In this document: piece after piece, positions 34,232 to 44,741 of the stretch
Layout of the letters: every line of letters begins with the position of its first letter
Position numbering within the stretch: position 1 is the stretch's first letter
Assembly (NCBI GenBank): GCA_930367205.1
Contig: CAKNEZ010000011.1
Span: 62,001-126,000 of the forward strand
Source of the DNA: Acanthosoma haemorrhoidale
Taxonomy: Eukaryota; Arthropoda; Insecta; Hemiptera; Acanthosomatidae
Reading direction: 5' to 3'
DNA: 64,000 nt
The notes under the pieces: generated by a model
The model's database searches: none
What the model saw: only the letters and a program-made list of their open reading frames with translations
What the model was told of the DNA's origin: nothing
Made by a program: the position numbers and the translations under genes

Positions 34232-36189
34232 GTTAGAATATTCAATAAAATTTCTATTATAATTTTGATATTACTCAGTAATTAATTAATTCACTAAACT
34301 TATTATTATTCTTGAGACTTGCTTTTATCATCGGCGAAAGAAAAAATTTACATTTAATTTCCAAGATAAAAAGTTCTTTTTCAATTCATTTATCAAGACA
34401 GATGTACAGTTATAACAAATTTTAATATTTAAAAGTAATAATAAACTAACTGGAGTCAGAGACTACAGATCCTCGGATCTTCTAGTCTATATAGGAAAAT
34501 AATACAACAATAATGCATGTAATACAAGGATAAGTATCATTCTGTGCATAGCTATTGACAGATGCATAGATAGGCTGTGCATTGCGCAGGGGACAGACTA
34601 ACAGTGCACTTGGCAACACATCGTCATTTGCATAATGACAGACCCGATGGCCTTCATTAGCCTCTGCCACGGATCCAGGCATTTAGTAGTTAGTCCATGA
34701 ATCAATCGAGGGTATCGTGCTAATGTGCATGTGCATGCACTGCGTGAGAAGATTAAAGTTTTTTTTTTCAATTTAAAAAAATGTTTTCTAGCCCTAATTT
34801 CTAATTTAACATGAAAGTCCCATTGTTTTACAACTCATGGCATTTAATTATTCAATATAAAAACCAAACATGAGCACTGTATTAATAACTAATAACTGGT
34901 GTATTGATCTCAGTGTGTAATTAATCATTATATAGTGGGCAGGGCGAGCATCGTTCCATGGACCCCATGGATCTCCGGAAGTCCGCTTTACACCCAAGCC
35001 ATCCTTGTACACCCGTTAGCCTAGTCAATAACCTATCGAGAGAGTTTGACAAAGATAGCTCTTTAGCTGTTTTTCTTTGAAAGCTTTGCATTTGAAAGTT
35101 TGGAAACACTTTGCTACTATGAATTGACCTTACTTACTAGTAATTACTTAATAGAGGCTTATAGGGAACTCTTCGAGTCGAGATAATATAAAAAATGGTT
35201 AATCACATGCTAAATGAAATTTACAACCACTGTCGCAGGCCATAAATAGGGCATAAAATGCAGGAATTTTCACCAGTTGTTTAAATGTTTAAATTATGAT
35301 TTTTGAAGGATACATGTGAGAGCAGCTCGAATATTAAGATGTATTGGTTAAAAAAATCTGTGGTATTGCTGGTTCTGGGTTCCAAACTCCATCGACGGAT
35401 AGTGAGAGAGTGCAGAAGGACTCGAAATCTTCGATAAGAAAATCCCGATATAAAAAGTATGCTTCCTCAGCTGTGGCTGGCTGAGAGCAGCCCAAAGATT
35501 TTTTTTGGTTTCGAAGTGACATAGCTGTTATCGGTCAAACTAAATCACACGCACGAGACCAGACAACTTGGATCGGTGATTTACCCTTTGTACGACAACA
35601 GCAAGATGTAGCATTTCAAGGCCCTGACGTGAGGTGTTGCTATGAAGGATGATTTTATCCACGAATTTAGTTCAAATTGTAAGACGCGCATTAATTTAAA
35701 CAAACACATATAATATAATAAAGTGGTCACTTTCACGGGCCTGGTTAAAGTATATGTTAGGGGAGGGGAAGCATTATGAAGTAGAATTTAATACTAATTT
35801 CGTAAAATTCACTATTAGTATGAATTTACGAAGCTGTACATGATAGCTAACAAGAGGACACAAAGGCATATTATGGCGAACTAAAACAACTTGACTAGTT
35901 CATAAGTAATCATAGAACCGTACCTGTACTTTTTCCACTAGGTCGCCTGCGTGCCTATACCTCTGTCTTGAGGAGAGGGAGGACTCCTGTGCAATGATCG
36001 ACGAAAAATCAGAGAAAATAAAAATGGACGACCCTTGTGAATGAGCTGAAGAAATGGATAATCATAACTGACATCCTGAAAAAATGTGTTTTTTTTAATT
36101 TAAAGTTGATTCGACTAAATACTATTTAGAATCAAAGCTAAAAAATAAATGTGATTATAAAATTTTAATTTGTATTTAATCCGGAATTA
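34232..36189. other. No gene recognised
   Basis: AT-rich. Short open frames on the minus strand at 34482-34682, 34921-35109 and 35334-35522 match no family that I recognise. The last includes AEEAYFLYRDFLIEDFESFC and could be an exon or transposon fragment. Confidence 0.4.
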
Positions 36190-36605
36190 ACAGCTTTATT
36201 GTGGTAAAATTACAATCTACCTCATTAGGCAATTAATAATTGTGATAAATGTTCTCATTCATACCATATTTACAATTTTCATTCACTCGCTCATTCATAC
36301 AGTAATTACAAACAGCCCAGATGGTTGTCATTTTCCTCCGATGCGAAAGAGGAAGCGGAATCCTGGGAAATCTCCCACGCTCCTCCGTCAGCCACGTCAC
36401 CGAATACGAACCAGTGGAGGCTGGCCAAGAGCGCGAGAGCCACATACGCTCAGGACATGATTGGAGAAGCTGGCCGTTGCCAGGACTCCCACTGTCACGT
36501 ATATGCGTAGGTCACGTGGCCACTACCGTTTTAGTCTCCGAGGAGGATTATAGGGATGAGTGGTGCAGTGCAATGACTGTGCTACGGGATTAGGGTGGTT
36601 GGATA
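36190..36605 (-). mobile_element. Jockey-type LINE 3' fragment, J6
   Basis: A minus-strand copy of the shared 3' end. It starts GGTAAAATTACAATCTACC, passes TTCACTCGCTCATTCATACAG and ACGAACCAGTGGAGGCTGG, and ends near 36605 in the block before the RT-proximal region. There is no coding content. Confidence 0.8.
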
Positions 36606-38202
36606 GGTTACTATATCACTAATTAGTGAATGCATCTAATTAAAATAATTAAATGTGTGATCTTATTAGGTAATCGAATTTCCACGATTTTGGCTTCGGG
36701 CATAATTTGTCGGAACTGTCTACTTCAAAGATTTCAGAGAAGCAAAGAGCAGAATGCTAGTCTTGTCAATGCCAAATATATTTAGCAATGATGGAACACT
36801 AGTCATAGAATAGGCTGATGTTTGTTGTGAATTAGTTCAGAAATTTTAATATAAATAAATTATAAATTGGAAAGATATATTTGACAAACCCAGATTTAAG
36901 TTAAATGTCTTATTAAGTCTACACCGTAATATTAACTAACCCGACGTTCTCTGAATTTTAACCTTTCTCAAGTTCTTAGTTAAGTCTGATTACCTTTTAC
37001 ATGATTGAAAAAAATGTGAGGTTTTTGTTCCATCGAGTGATAGAAAAAGAGACGCATTAAACATAAAAAGAAATAAATCAAAACGGGCCCTCTTTCAAAG
37101 CGACAGTGAACTCATCGTTCTAGGCAAGACTCAAACCAAACTGGAGCAGTAATTCTTTAAACTTTTACTCCAAGAGGTCATTGACCAGGTGTAGTTGAGG
37201 TGGAACAGGGAGTCGTAAAAGTTTGTTAGTAGTTCGTGAACTGGGGATGTTGTGACCTCAATTGAGTGTTTTTCAACAGTTCTACTCTCTGCAGAATCAC
37301 CACAGAAAATCATAGTTTGATTTATTCCTAATGATTTAGACACCCGAAGAGAGTGCTATGGGATGATAAACATTTATCTTAAATATCCTCCTGTAATAAA
37401 TACCCGACGGCTAATAGTTTTTGGATTTCTTTAGGCCTTCGTTCGGCCTATCCGAGAAACGGAGGTGCGTCCCATTAACACATGCTCTTGGACCCATTAA
37501 ATGGGCAGAAAACGTTAGGCCGACCGGTCCCGTCTTGCCCGGGGAAGAGCCGGATGCAGGGAATATCAACTCATGCCGATGCTCTGTCCGATCTTATATC
37601 TATCTATACGATACGCGGTGAGCTCCCCTTCCAGTTTTTATATATTTAGTCTCTTCTAGACATAATTATCCAAATATTTAATTAAAGTAGAGCCCAGAAA
37701 AAAACTAAACCATTCGATTTTAAATTTTCGTCATTGTACCAAAAACATTGATCAATCAATCAATCAATCAATTTTCACGGAAACTTTGGGCTAGGTATGA
37801 CGACGCAGTATTGAGATGATGAGATACAATGATCATCTCATTGTGGAGGATTGTCTCTGCCTCGGAGAGGGGGAAGGAGAAAATTATGAATCTCGTCATC
37901 AATGTCATTCAGGCAGTTAGTTCATCAGGTAGGGAGTGGGTAGGAGAGTAGTCGTAAGTAGGTAGAGAGAGAGAGAACGAGGTAAGACGACGACGACGGG
38001 AATGAGTCTGAAGCTGTTGTTGTATTTTTTATTAGACAGACGGTGGTGATGCTTGATTATCTGTCTGTATGTCAACAAACTAGGTGTGGGGGTGTGAAAA
38101 GCTTGCACTAAGTACAAAGAGCGCAAAGCGTACATCCAGAACGAGACCCTACAGGTAGGTCTACAGAAGAGGTAGGTCTCCTTTTTTTTTTTTTTTCTTC
38201 AT
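36606..38202. other. No gene; ATCA microsatellite
   Basis: No recognisable gene. A tetranucleotide repeat (ATCA)n lies at about 37749-37770. A GC-richer stretch near 37430-37630 holds a 66-codon open frame of unknown nature. Confidence 0.45.
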
Positions 38203-38403
38203 AGCCCCTTTAAATTTACAGATAATTATATATAATTATAGATCCTCTGGCGAATCTATTTACAAATTATTTTGTATTTCCTGTAGCATCACTACATTAT
38301 ATACAGGTTTTGTTATTTTATAGAAATTATATAATGAATAAACAAGTATAATGATATACATTCTACGTGACTTGACTGAACTGACTAATAAGGTAATGGG
38401 GCT
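38203..38403. repeat. MITE-like repeat, copy 1
   Basis: A 201-bp AT-rich repeat with short terminal inverted repeats AGCCCC and GGGGCT. It recurs in opposite orientation at 53985-54186 with most bases conserved, including ACATTATATACAGG and ATTTTATAGAAATTATAT. Non-coding, short and inverted termini suggest a miniature inverted-repeat element. The target duplication is not clear. Confidence 0.65.
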
Positions 38404-38459
38404 CACCTAGGTCTCCCCTGTACCCCTTCCCTTATATTAATTGTTTGTGGTGAAATTAT

Positions 38460-38623
38460 AACGGGAATGCGCGAACGCAGTCCCGACTACCAAAAATTAC
38501 GCGCCCGAGATACCCGCATTTGGGGTATTCGCAGGGATCAGCTCAACCAAAGTGCAATGGAAAAGCCTCACCCTGGGGGAACCGCCTTATTGATCACGGT
38601 AGGCCCCCATGCCAGGTAAGTAT
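38460..38623 (-). ncRNA. U1: U1 spliceosomal snRNA
   Basis: The RNA pairs with 5' splice sites as part of the U1 snRNP. Read on the minus strand from 38623 it starts ATACTTACCTGG, the invariant 5' end complementary to donor sites. Stem-loop I follows, then stem-loop II with the U1A/SNF target ATTGCAC, stem-loop III, a good Sm site (AATTTTTGG), and a final hairpin ACTGCGTTCGCGC flanked by paired CGGGA/TCCCG. Length is 164 nt, as usual for U1. The 10-nt loop I reads GATCAATAAG, while the common form is GATCACGAAG, a two-base change in the U1-70K target. Stems remain paired, which favours a real gene over a decayed copy. Promoter elements upstream (to the right) were not identified. Confidence 0.92.
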
Positions 38624-39371
38624 GCTATAATTTGGGAAAATCCGAAAGTTGTCAAGTCAAACCTAACCGCACTTGCGAGATTGAACTGGATTCGGAGAAG
38701 ATGAATGGTGGTCTAGCGATTCACCAGATGCTGTAATATACAAAAAAAATGTTTCATTTATCTTACTACACAATATATTATCGAGTATAAATAGTTTAAA
38801 CGCACCGAAAACATTTCCCTACCCGTATGAGTGCATATATCTTTGCATACCTCTCGATTCCACAGGTTAGCTAATGATTACACAGGTGGCGCTAGTACAG
38901 CTTCATTCTTGGTATCCACCCTTCAACTTTGACCGAGCTATCTCCCGAGCTATTTAGTAAACGCTCCAAAACGTATTATTTATTATATTTTTGAGATTTC
39001 ACTCATCTTATTTGCTAGTATTTATAATGACAATATTTTATAAGATTTTTTATTTTTGGAGATACGCATAAAAAAAAATATTGGGTATATGTTATTCGTT
39101 AGGAATCCGCTGAGATCCGTTCATTAAATTATTTTTAATATTACTTTGCCACCGAATTAAATAGTGACTCTTGCTGTAACTTTATTTATGAATTATTATT
39201 CCTAATCCAACTATGATCTCGAATGATTGTATCAATCGGGTGACTCCCGCAATAATATTTTGGTGTCTGTTTATCCTTAGCTCACAGATAAAACCTCCTC
39301 CTGTATGTAGTAAGCCGTAAAAATTTACTGATCCCGATCTCACTAATCCGGAACTAGTAATCCTTTCAGTC
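38624..39371. other. No gene recognised (includes U1 upstream region)
   Basis: The sequence from 38624 to about 38720 should hold the U1 promoter, but I cannot point to a defined proximal element. The rest is AT-rich without open frames. Confidence 0.4.
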
Positions 39372-39815
39372 GAGTAGATATAAAAGGCGGTTTGGGAATG
39401 AGTAACGAGGATATGACCTTGAAGGGTGTCGTATGACGTTATCTTGTGACCTTGAGGTGATTGCCCGTTCTCTGCAGGGCGAGGGGGGAGGAAATTCTGG
39501 GAATATGTGTGTAATTTCGGGGAATTGGTGTGTCATGGGAGGGTGATAAGTGTTTATAAGTATGCCAGGAGCCACCAGATAGTAGATCTGGCTACATTGG
39601 GGGGGGGGAGATCTGGCAACGTCGCATGGGGAGTGAGTCACTGTGACTCACTATGCCCCGGTGACGAGCAGCTGGAGGGCTTGCCCTTGTGACGTAAGGC
39701 CATTCAGCGATAAGACCATTCATAGTTTCCCAGTGAAGTAAGGGCATTCAGCGATAAGACCTAGTTCTCCTGTGACGTAGGTTCCCCACCCAAGCGCGGC
39801 TTTAGCATGGGTCAG
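39372..39815 (+). promoter_or_regulatory. Polinton-associated promoter-like repeat, copy 2
   Basis: This is related over its whole length to 4934-5345. It has TATAAAAG at 39379-39386, a G8-9 run near 39600, and two copies of GCATTCAGCGATAAGACC-like sequence near 39700 and 39748. The BIR gene begins 80 bp after it on the same strand. It could be a terminal repeat as well as a promoter. Confidence 0.6.
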
Positions 39816-39893
39816 TTGAAGTATGGTATTAATGTGGGTGGGGGTAAAATGTGTCTTTGATCTCAGTGCGTCTGTTCTTTCAATTAGTTCAAG

Positions 39894-40206
39894 ATGAGTA
39901 AGCGCTTAGGTTGGAGTCTGAGGTATGAGAATGATCGTCTGTCTACATTTGTTGGATGGTCTTCACCGGTGAGTGCCGTCAAGCTTGCATCAGCAGGATT
40001 TTATTATTTAAAAAAATTCAGACTTAACAAGGTGTCCTTTTTGTGGAGTAATATTACACGAATGGTTGGTACATGATGATCCTTTTGTAAATCACAAGAA
40101 ATGGGCTAAATATTGTCCGTTTATTGAGTACTTGGAACAACTAGAGAAGCTACTATTATTACTAATAGATGAAGTTGATAATAAAAAAGAACATGAAAAC
40201 AGCTAA
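39894..40206 (+). pseudogene. BIR-domain (inhibitor-of-apoptosis-like) protein, one frameshift
   Basis: The protein is short, essentially one BIR zinc-binding domain, the module by which IAP proteins bind caspases or their activators. The frame from ATG 39894 holds the N-terminal half (RLSTFVGWSSP, KLASAGFYYL). At a run of seven A residues (40010-40016) the similarity moves to another frame. That frame contains the zinc ligands in BIR spacing: CPFC, then 16 residues to His (DDPFVNH), then 6 to Cys (KKWAKYC). It ends at TAA 40204-40206. A one-base homopolymer indel separates the halves; it may be a real lesion or an assembly error. No RING domain follows. Carriage by a Polinton suggests a host-derived anti-death gene, which is inference. 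Confidence 0.8.
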
Positions 40207-40669
40207 CATGCGTTAGAGGTTTACAGGTTTTATTCAAGAACTTGCACATTTAAAGGCCCAAATAGTTTTATATGAAATAAAAAAAAAAACGAGATAAATC
40301 AACTAGTAAAAAAAATAGAAAAACTTCATCTATCCCCACCTCTCTGTTAAACCTTTTAGTCTCGTTGAAGCCTAGCAAGATGGAGGGTCTACGACGATTG
40401 GTACTAGTGACTGAGTGCCACATCACTTGTAGCAAACTAGTTTGAGTTGGTCTTTGTGATTTGGTGTCCACTGTCGCTGTCATCGACAAGAAAACTACAG
40501 TGTATATGGATACAGAAGAATGGAAATTCATCGTCGTCCAAGTTCCAAGGATGTTGTCTCTTTTGCAAAGCAGGCCCATGAAAGTGGAGGTTGAAAACCG
40601 ACTAGGATGTAAAAATGTAAATTGCATTTTTTCCACCAGAGTCCATCAACCCTTTAGCTGAATACACCT

Positions 40670-40915
40670 TTGGCATGTTTCAACAAAAATGATGTGACAA
40701 AGCTTTATAGAGAAGTTAAGAAAATCAACGACTCACTGGTCTTGATAACCAAGATAGCTGAACTCTATAAGAAACATGAAGAAGGTGAAGAACCTGTGGA
40801 ATCTTCATTAATGTACTTTAATATTAATACTAATACCCTATTTAATAATTTAAATGAACTCGAGAAAATGTGTAATAATAGCCACATAAATTGTAATTTG
40901 AACTATATTCAATAA
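40670..40915 (+). CDS. Small charged helical protein, unknown
   Basis: An 81-codon frame downstream of the BIR gene on the same strand. The sequence is rich in Lys, Glu and Asn (VTKLYREVKKINDSLVLITK, NNLNELEKMCNN) and looks helical, possibly coiled coil. I recognise no family. It could be a small accessory gene of the Polinton, or the open end of a longer gene whose upstream part (40461-40661) is out of frame. Confidence 0.4.
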   Translation: MACFNKNDVTKLYREVKKINDSLVLITKIAELYKKHEEGEEPVESSLMYFNINTNTLFNNLNELEKMCNNSHINCNLNYIQ

Positions 40916-41044
40916 ATAATTGTTATGTCTATACGTTATTTTTTTTAACTTTTCCCTAAGTAAAAAGGAGAATAAAGGTAAATAAAAAATTTTTTTTTAA
41001 TTTTTATGGTTTATTTGAAATAAATTATATATGTAATATTACAG

Positions 41045-41266
41045 TTAATAATTAATATATTCATTGAGACATGAGAGTCTTCGTTTCTGGATAAATTCCT
41101 CATCCTCTCGCCATTCCTCAGGTAAGTTGTCCCAGATGTAGTATAATGTGTAGTCGAAAAGGTACAAAAGTAATGATCGAGGTAAAACTCTCAATTCTTC
41201 AGTAGTTAAAGTTTCGATACCTTCCTCTCCCAAACGACGTATCACCGACTCCATTATATCCATCAT
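41045..41266 (-). CDS. Small acidic Polinton accessory protein, unknown
   Basis: A 73-residue protein with no known domain (MESVIRRLGEEGIETLTTEE, LLLYLFDYTLYYIWDNLPEE). The N-terminal part is predicted helical, and the middle is aromatic and acidic. It lies about 45 bp downstream of the gene at 41312-41986 on the same strand, so it probably belongs to the same transcription unit. The frame is intact. Confidence 0.5.
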   Translation of the reverse strand: MMDIMESVIRRLGEEGIETLTTEELRVLPRSLLLYLFDYTLYYIWDNLPEEWREDEEFIQKRRLSCLNEYINY

Positions 41267-41311
41267 ACTAATGCATCGTTTACTAGGAGGTATTTATAAA
41301 TTCCCCTCCTC

Positions 41312-41986
41312 CTAAGACCACAAACACTGAGGACTATTTTTTTTATGGTAGCTGAGAGGGTTGACTACTGATTTCCTGTCAAATAGCAGTCCACAGTATA
41401 CGCACTTAACTCTATCTTTGACTCCTCGAATAAATCCAGCATATGAAAGCAGATGATGAGGTAAGCCAATGTTTTTAAATGTTTGCCTTCTTATCTCTTC
41501 TTTTTTCAAATCTACAGCTTTAGGATTTTTTCCAACCCATGTAGCCAGACGATGAGCTAGATTTAATGAGCAAACAAAGGAAGTGTTTAAATGAAAATGA
41601 CGAGTCATCTGGTCATTATCTAATTGTTTCAAGTTTGGACAACTGAAATCAAGAAGATCATAGAGTGATTTATCAATGAGTTCTTCTATAAATTTGCACT
41701 TTTCCATTCCTTTTGCCCATAATATATCATAGTCTTCTGTAATGCATATTAGGAAATACTTCATATCTTCATATTGTACATAACCATAGTCCCATTCCAA
41801 TCCATGAATATGCTTTTTTACCCAAAGATTTGTCTTCGACTGACTCACTTCTTCAACATCTTGAGGTGGTTTAAAAAACCAATGATATGATGAACCATGG
41901 CTGATTGAGATGATAGATAGTTCTTTAACAATTAATGAGTCAGAAGCCGTGCGATAGCCCTGAAAATAAATTACCGCCGAACGCAT
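41312..41986 (-). CDS. Exonuclease-fold-like protein with C-terminal BIR-like zinc motif
   Basis: An intact 224-residue ORF starting at ATG 41986. Residues 1-150 (YFQGYRTASDSLIVKELSI, HWFFKPPQDVEE, LEWDYGYVQYEDMK, DILWAKGMEKCKFIEELI) match a type of domain I associate with arthropod mobile elements and with a DnaQ/RNase H-like fold. That fold call is inference and I do not see a full set of catalytic acids. Residues about 180-222 carry YAGFIRGVKDRVKCVYCGLLF, then PLSYHKKNSPQC. The spacing C-x2-C-x15-H-x6-C is one residue short of the canonical BIR. The KDRVKC step before the first cysteine is typical of BIR. With the gene at 39894 this gives two BIR-type frames in one Polinton. Confidence 0.65.
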   Translation of the reverse strand: MRSAVIYFQGYRTASDSLIVKELSIISISHGSSYHWFFKPPQDVEEVSQSKTNLWVKKHIHGLEWDYGYVQYEDMKYFLICITEDYDILWAKGMEKCKFIEELIDKSLYDLLDFSCPNLKQLDNDQMTRHFHLNTSFVCSLNLAHRLATWVGKNPKAVDLKKEEIRRQTFKNIGLPHHLLSYAGFIRGVKDRVKCVYCGLLFDRKSVVNPLSYHKKNSPQCLWS

Positions 41987-42040
41987 CTTGCGGTTTACGC
42001 TCCTACGGTGAAATGAGATTATTGCAGCCGACTGAATGGT

Positions 42041-42050
42041 TATATATAAT
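42041..42050 (-). promoter_or_regulatory. TATA-like box for the exonuclease/BIR-like gene
   Basis: TATATATAAT on the plus strand reads ATTATATATA on the coding strand, about 55 bp upstream of ATG 41986. Position and sequence fit a TATA box. Confidence 0.45.
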
Positions 42051-42292
42051 TAAAGCAAGTGCGAAGCAATTGAACTTTTTTTAAAAATGACTTTATTAAT
42101 TTACACTACAACAAAAGTTTTAAATAAAAAGATTTAAGTGTCTAAGCTACTAACTGAACGTGCATGAATGAATCACGGAAGGGGATTGCTTATCTCTAAG
42201 CGAGGAGCCTCATTTATATCATATCAAAAGGTCTACGATCAGCATTATGACAAAGACTCAGCGCTTAAACTATATACATGCAGGTTTTTTTT

Positions 42293-43497
42293 TCAATAAA
42301 TTTTGCGAACGAGACCTGTGCCAACCTCATATTCTACTATTTTATCATGAAGAATGAGACAGTATGCCTTGGTATTAGCAGGGAAGTTCTCACTCACCTC
42401 TAGTTGAACGCGAATATCAATAGTCGTACTCTTTATCGCATCAGATTGTTTAGAACAATCTATAACGACTATAGGTGCTATGAACTCAAAATCACATCGT
42501 GACAGCAGAGGTTGAGAATGTCTATTGCCATGATAACTTGTTTGAAATTCTTTATACATTTCGTAGAGGAGAGCCACTTTTCCAAGCTCGAAATCTATAT
42601 TCAAATCATCATAGGGATATTGCTTGCTATTCAGATAGAGTTTCAAATTTTTCAATTTGCAACTATCAAACTGACTGTTATCTTTGCTAGCATCTCTCAG
42701 TAAATTTGTCTGGAATGCGATAATAACATAGCGTGGCTTTTCTAAATTTGTCGATGTTTTTACAGTCTAGTTTTCTTGTTGTGATGCAGGTAAATTAGGA
42801 TATTCGTAAAGATCCCATGATCTGAACGGAATAGAGATGACCTTGTTTTCATCTACCATTTTTAACAACTTCAGCCGTTCTTGATCAGAACATGAGGCAT
42901 TCTCCAAATCACTTTATCTAATTTTATTACAACATCATCGTCACCCTTTACGCAGTTCAAGTCAGTACTCAATCTGATCAAAACGAGTTCTTGCTTAAGA
43001 TTAATTAAAATTTTTCGATAGTCCTCACATATCCCTAAGAGAATATCCAGTGGCAGACACACACTAAAAAAACCGTTTTATCTATTGAAAGTTTTGTCTA
43101 CACCTGGGATTACCCATCCTGCATTTTCTAGACCTTTGACTTGATTAGGTGAAAATGACGCATGGCCTTTAAGCGTTGTAGTTATTTCTGGGTTTCTCAC
43201 TCTATTAACTTCAATACCATTCAATTCATATCTGATCTCATCAAACAAAAACGCAAAAGCGTTATTAGTCAATTTTGAAGCAGTTCCAGCAGTACCATCC
43301 TTTTTTGAAATACGTCCTTCCAGATAAACAAAACTAAATGAAGGAATCGTATAAACATCTTGTTGATGGATGGGTATTCTGATTTCATCAGACTTGTTAA
43401 GGGTGTTCTCCGCATACGCTTGAGGTGAATGATATCGAAATTGTGTAAGACATTCTTCAAATTTTACGTCTGATGTAATATTTAGCATGTTGTTCAT
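42293..43497 (-). pseudogene. MCP: Polinton major capsid protein, several breaks
   Basis: This double jelly-roll capsid protein would form the icosahedral shell of a Polinton virion. The N-terminal part starts at ATG 43497 (MNNMLNITSDVKFEECLTQF) with strands such as YTIPSFSFVYLEGRI and FLFDEIRYELNGIEV. An in-frame TAA (43078-43080) is followed in the same frame by DILLGICEDYRKILINLKQE. A frame change near 42885 and another nonsense codon near 42765 precede the C-terminal part (42655-42293; CDFEFIAPIVVIDCSKQSD, NTKAYCLILHDKIVEYE). Length agrees roughly with known Polinton MCPs, somewhat on the short side. It is not expressible as a full protein. Confidence 0.8.
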
Positions 43498-43655
43498 TTT
43501 TTTTTCTTATTTTTAACCGAAAACTACGCTGTTTTAAAAAGTTAGCATTGACAGTTGTTTACGGTCTCGTCGATATTGGTTTACTAATTCTTAAGTGAGT
43601 ATGACATCTCCTTTTATAACGGGCTTCAACTCGCACACAACTCTCTCTGGTAAAA

Positions 43656-44363
43656 TCAATACCCATTCTTCTTCAAATGTATTCTCAATGTAACAGTTTC
43701 TCCCCTAAAGTCAATAAGCTCGCCGTTCTGATCCACTAAGCGAATGGTAATATTTTCAACAGTCCTCACGTTAGTAGGAAAGTAAATGACAGGATTCGGG
43801 GTTTCTACTATTTTATATCCTTGTTCAACAGTCGGAAAGAATTGATGTATGTTATGATCTGGCTCCCCGTTTACGTAAGACCCTGATGCGATGTTACAAT
43901 GTATCGAAATAGTGTTTACGGAAAGGAATTTTACAATTCCATCTGATTCAGTATAGCAGTTCACTGGATGTATCACACGATTTGGACTATTAAAACCCAA
44001 TAGTAAGCCAATGGCATGTGGCTTATAGGGAAAGTTGAAGTAAACCGGTTTAGTTGTTCTAAGTTCCACATTTAAAGTACTGTGATTTCCCCACAGTACA
44101 AACCCAGATCTCGGGTCTTGGTGCATAATTTGTTCGTAAAGAAAAGTATTTAGAGCACTTATATCATACGATCCCTCAGGTATCTGAATCGTCAGATTTC
44201 CAAAATAAAACTTATCGTTAACATCCTTCCTTACATTAGGAATAGTATTATATGTGTCAAAAGATAATAAGCCAACGGTATAACTTGATCCTAATTCTAG
44301 CGGAGGTAACAAGTTCACATCAAGAACGCTAGAATCCCCTGTAAGCGCTACTGTGTAGCTCAT
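43656..44363 (-). CDS. mCP: Polinton minor capsid (penton) protein
   Basis: An intact 235-residue ORF. It matches the single jelly-roll penton protein of Polintons: a start MSYTVALTGDSSVLDVN, the conserved YTVGLLSFDTYNTIPNV, IQIPEGSYDISALNTFL, YFNFPYKPHAIGLLLGF and a beta-rich C-terminus (NITIRLVDQNGELIDFRGE). It would occupy the vertices of the capsid. Only 12 bases separate it from the upstream protease gene, so the genes are probably co-transcribed. No lesion is seen. Confidence 0.85.
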   Translation of the reverse strand: MSYTVALTGDSSVLDVNLLPPLELGSSYTVGLLSFDTYNTIPNVRKDVNDKFYFGNLTIQIPEGSYDISALNTFLYEQIMHQDPRSGFVLWGNHSTLNVELRTTKPVYFNFPYKPHAIGLLLGFNSPNRVIHPVNCYTESDGIVKFLSVNTISIHCNIASGSYVNGEPDHNIHQFFPTVEQGYKIVETPNPVIYFPTNVRTVENITIRLVDQNGELIDFRGETVTLRIHLKKNGY

Positions 44364-44375
44364 GATTATGAATGA

Positions 44376-44741
44376 TTAAAATTTATGAGAAACGTCGGCT
44401 AAATACTTTAAGCAGAGATGTCCGCAAATCGGAGTATTCCACTTCAGATAATGACGTCTGTTGTAAGTTATTTGTAAACCTTTAAAGTAATCAAGTAGCT
44501 GTGGTGGTGGTTTCAAATTACCAAACGAATCAAAGTATTTCACAAGATTATCTTTCTTTATATAACAAACCCAATGAGAACCAGGTTCTGAACTTGTATG
44601 CAAATTTACAATTGCTTTCTCATGCTTTTTTGGATATTTAGGGAAACTATCAATCATAAATACTCCACAAAAATTTTCAATATTCAAAACTTTAGCTATA
44701 TAATTTAATTGGAGATCAGTCAATGGTTCATTCGGCAGTCA
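44376..44741 (-). pseudogene. PRO: Polinton adenain-like cysteine protease, start disrupted
   Basis: This is the maturation protease related to adenovirus protease and Ulp1. The catalytic His is in PGSHWVCY, the acid in KYFDSFG and the Cys in TPICGHLCL, in the family order. The body is open for 115 codons. There is no ATG in this frame: it opens with TTG after a TGA. An ATG one frame away overlaps the stop of the upstream PLA2/PY gene (ATATGA at about 44739), and its frame would have to change within about 15 bases to enter the protease frame. The overlap suggests the original start and a one-base indel. Downstream comes the minor capsid gene after 12 bases. Confidence 0.8.

Noticed and set aside
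40268..40636. 122-codon minus-strand frame in the Polinton
   Set aside because: It has no domain and runs against the BIR and small-gene direction. Its hydrophobic end comes from an A-rich plus strand; probably chance.
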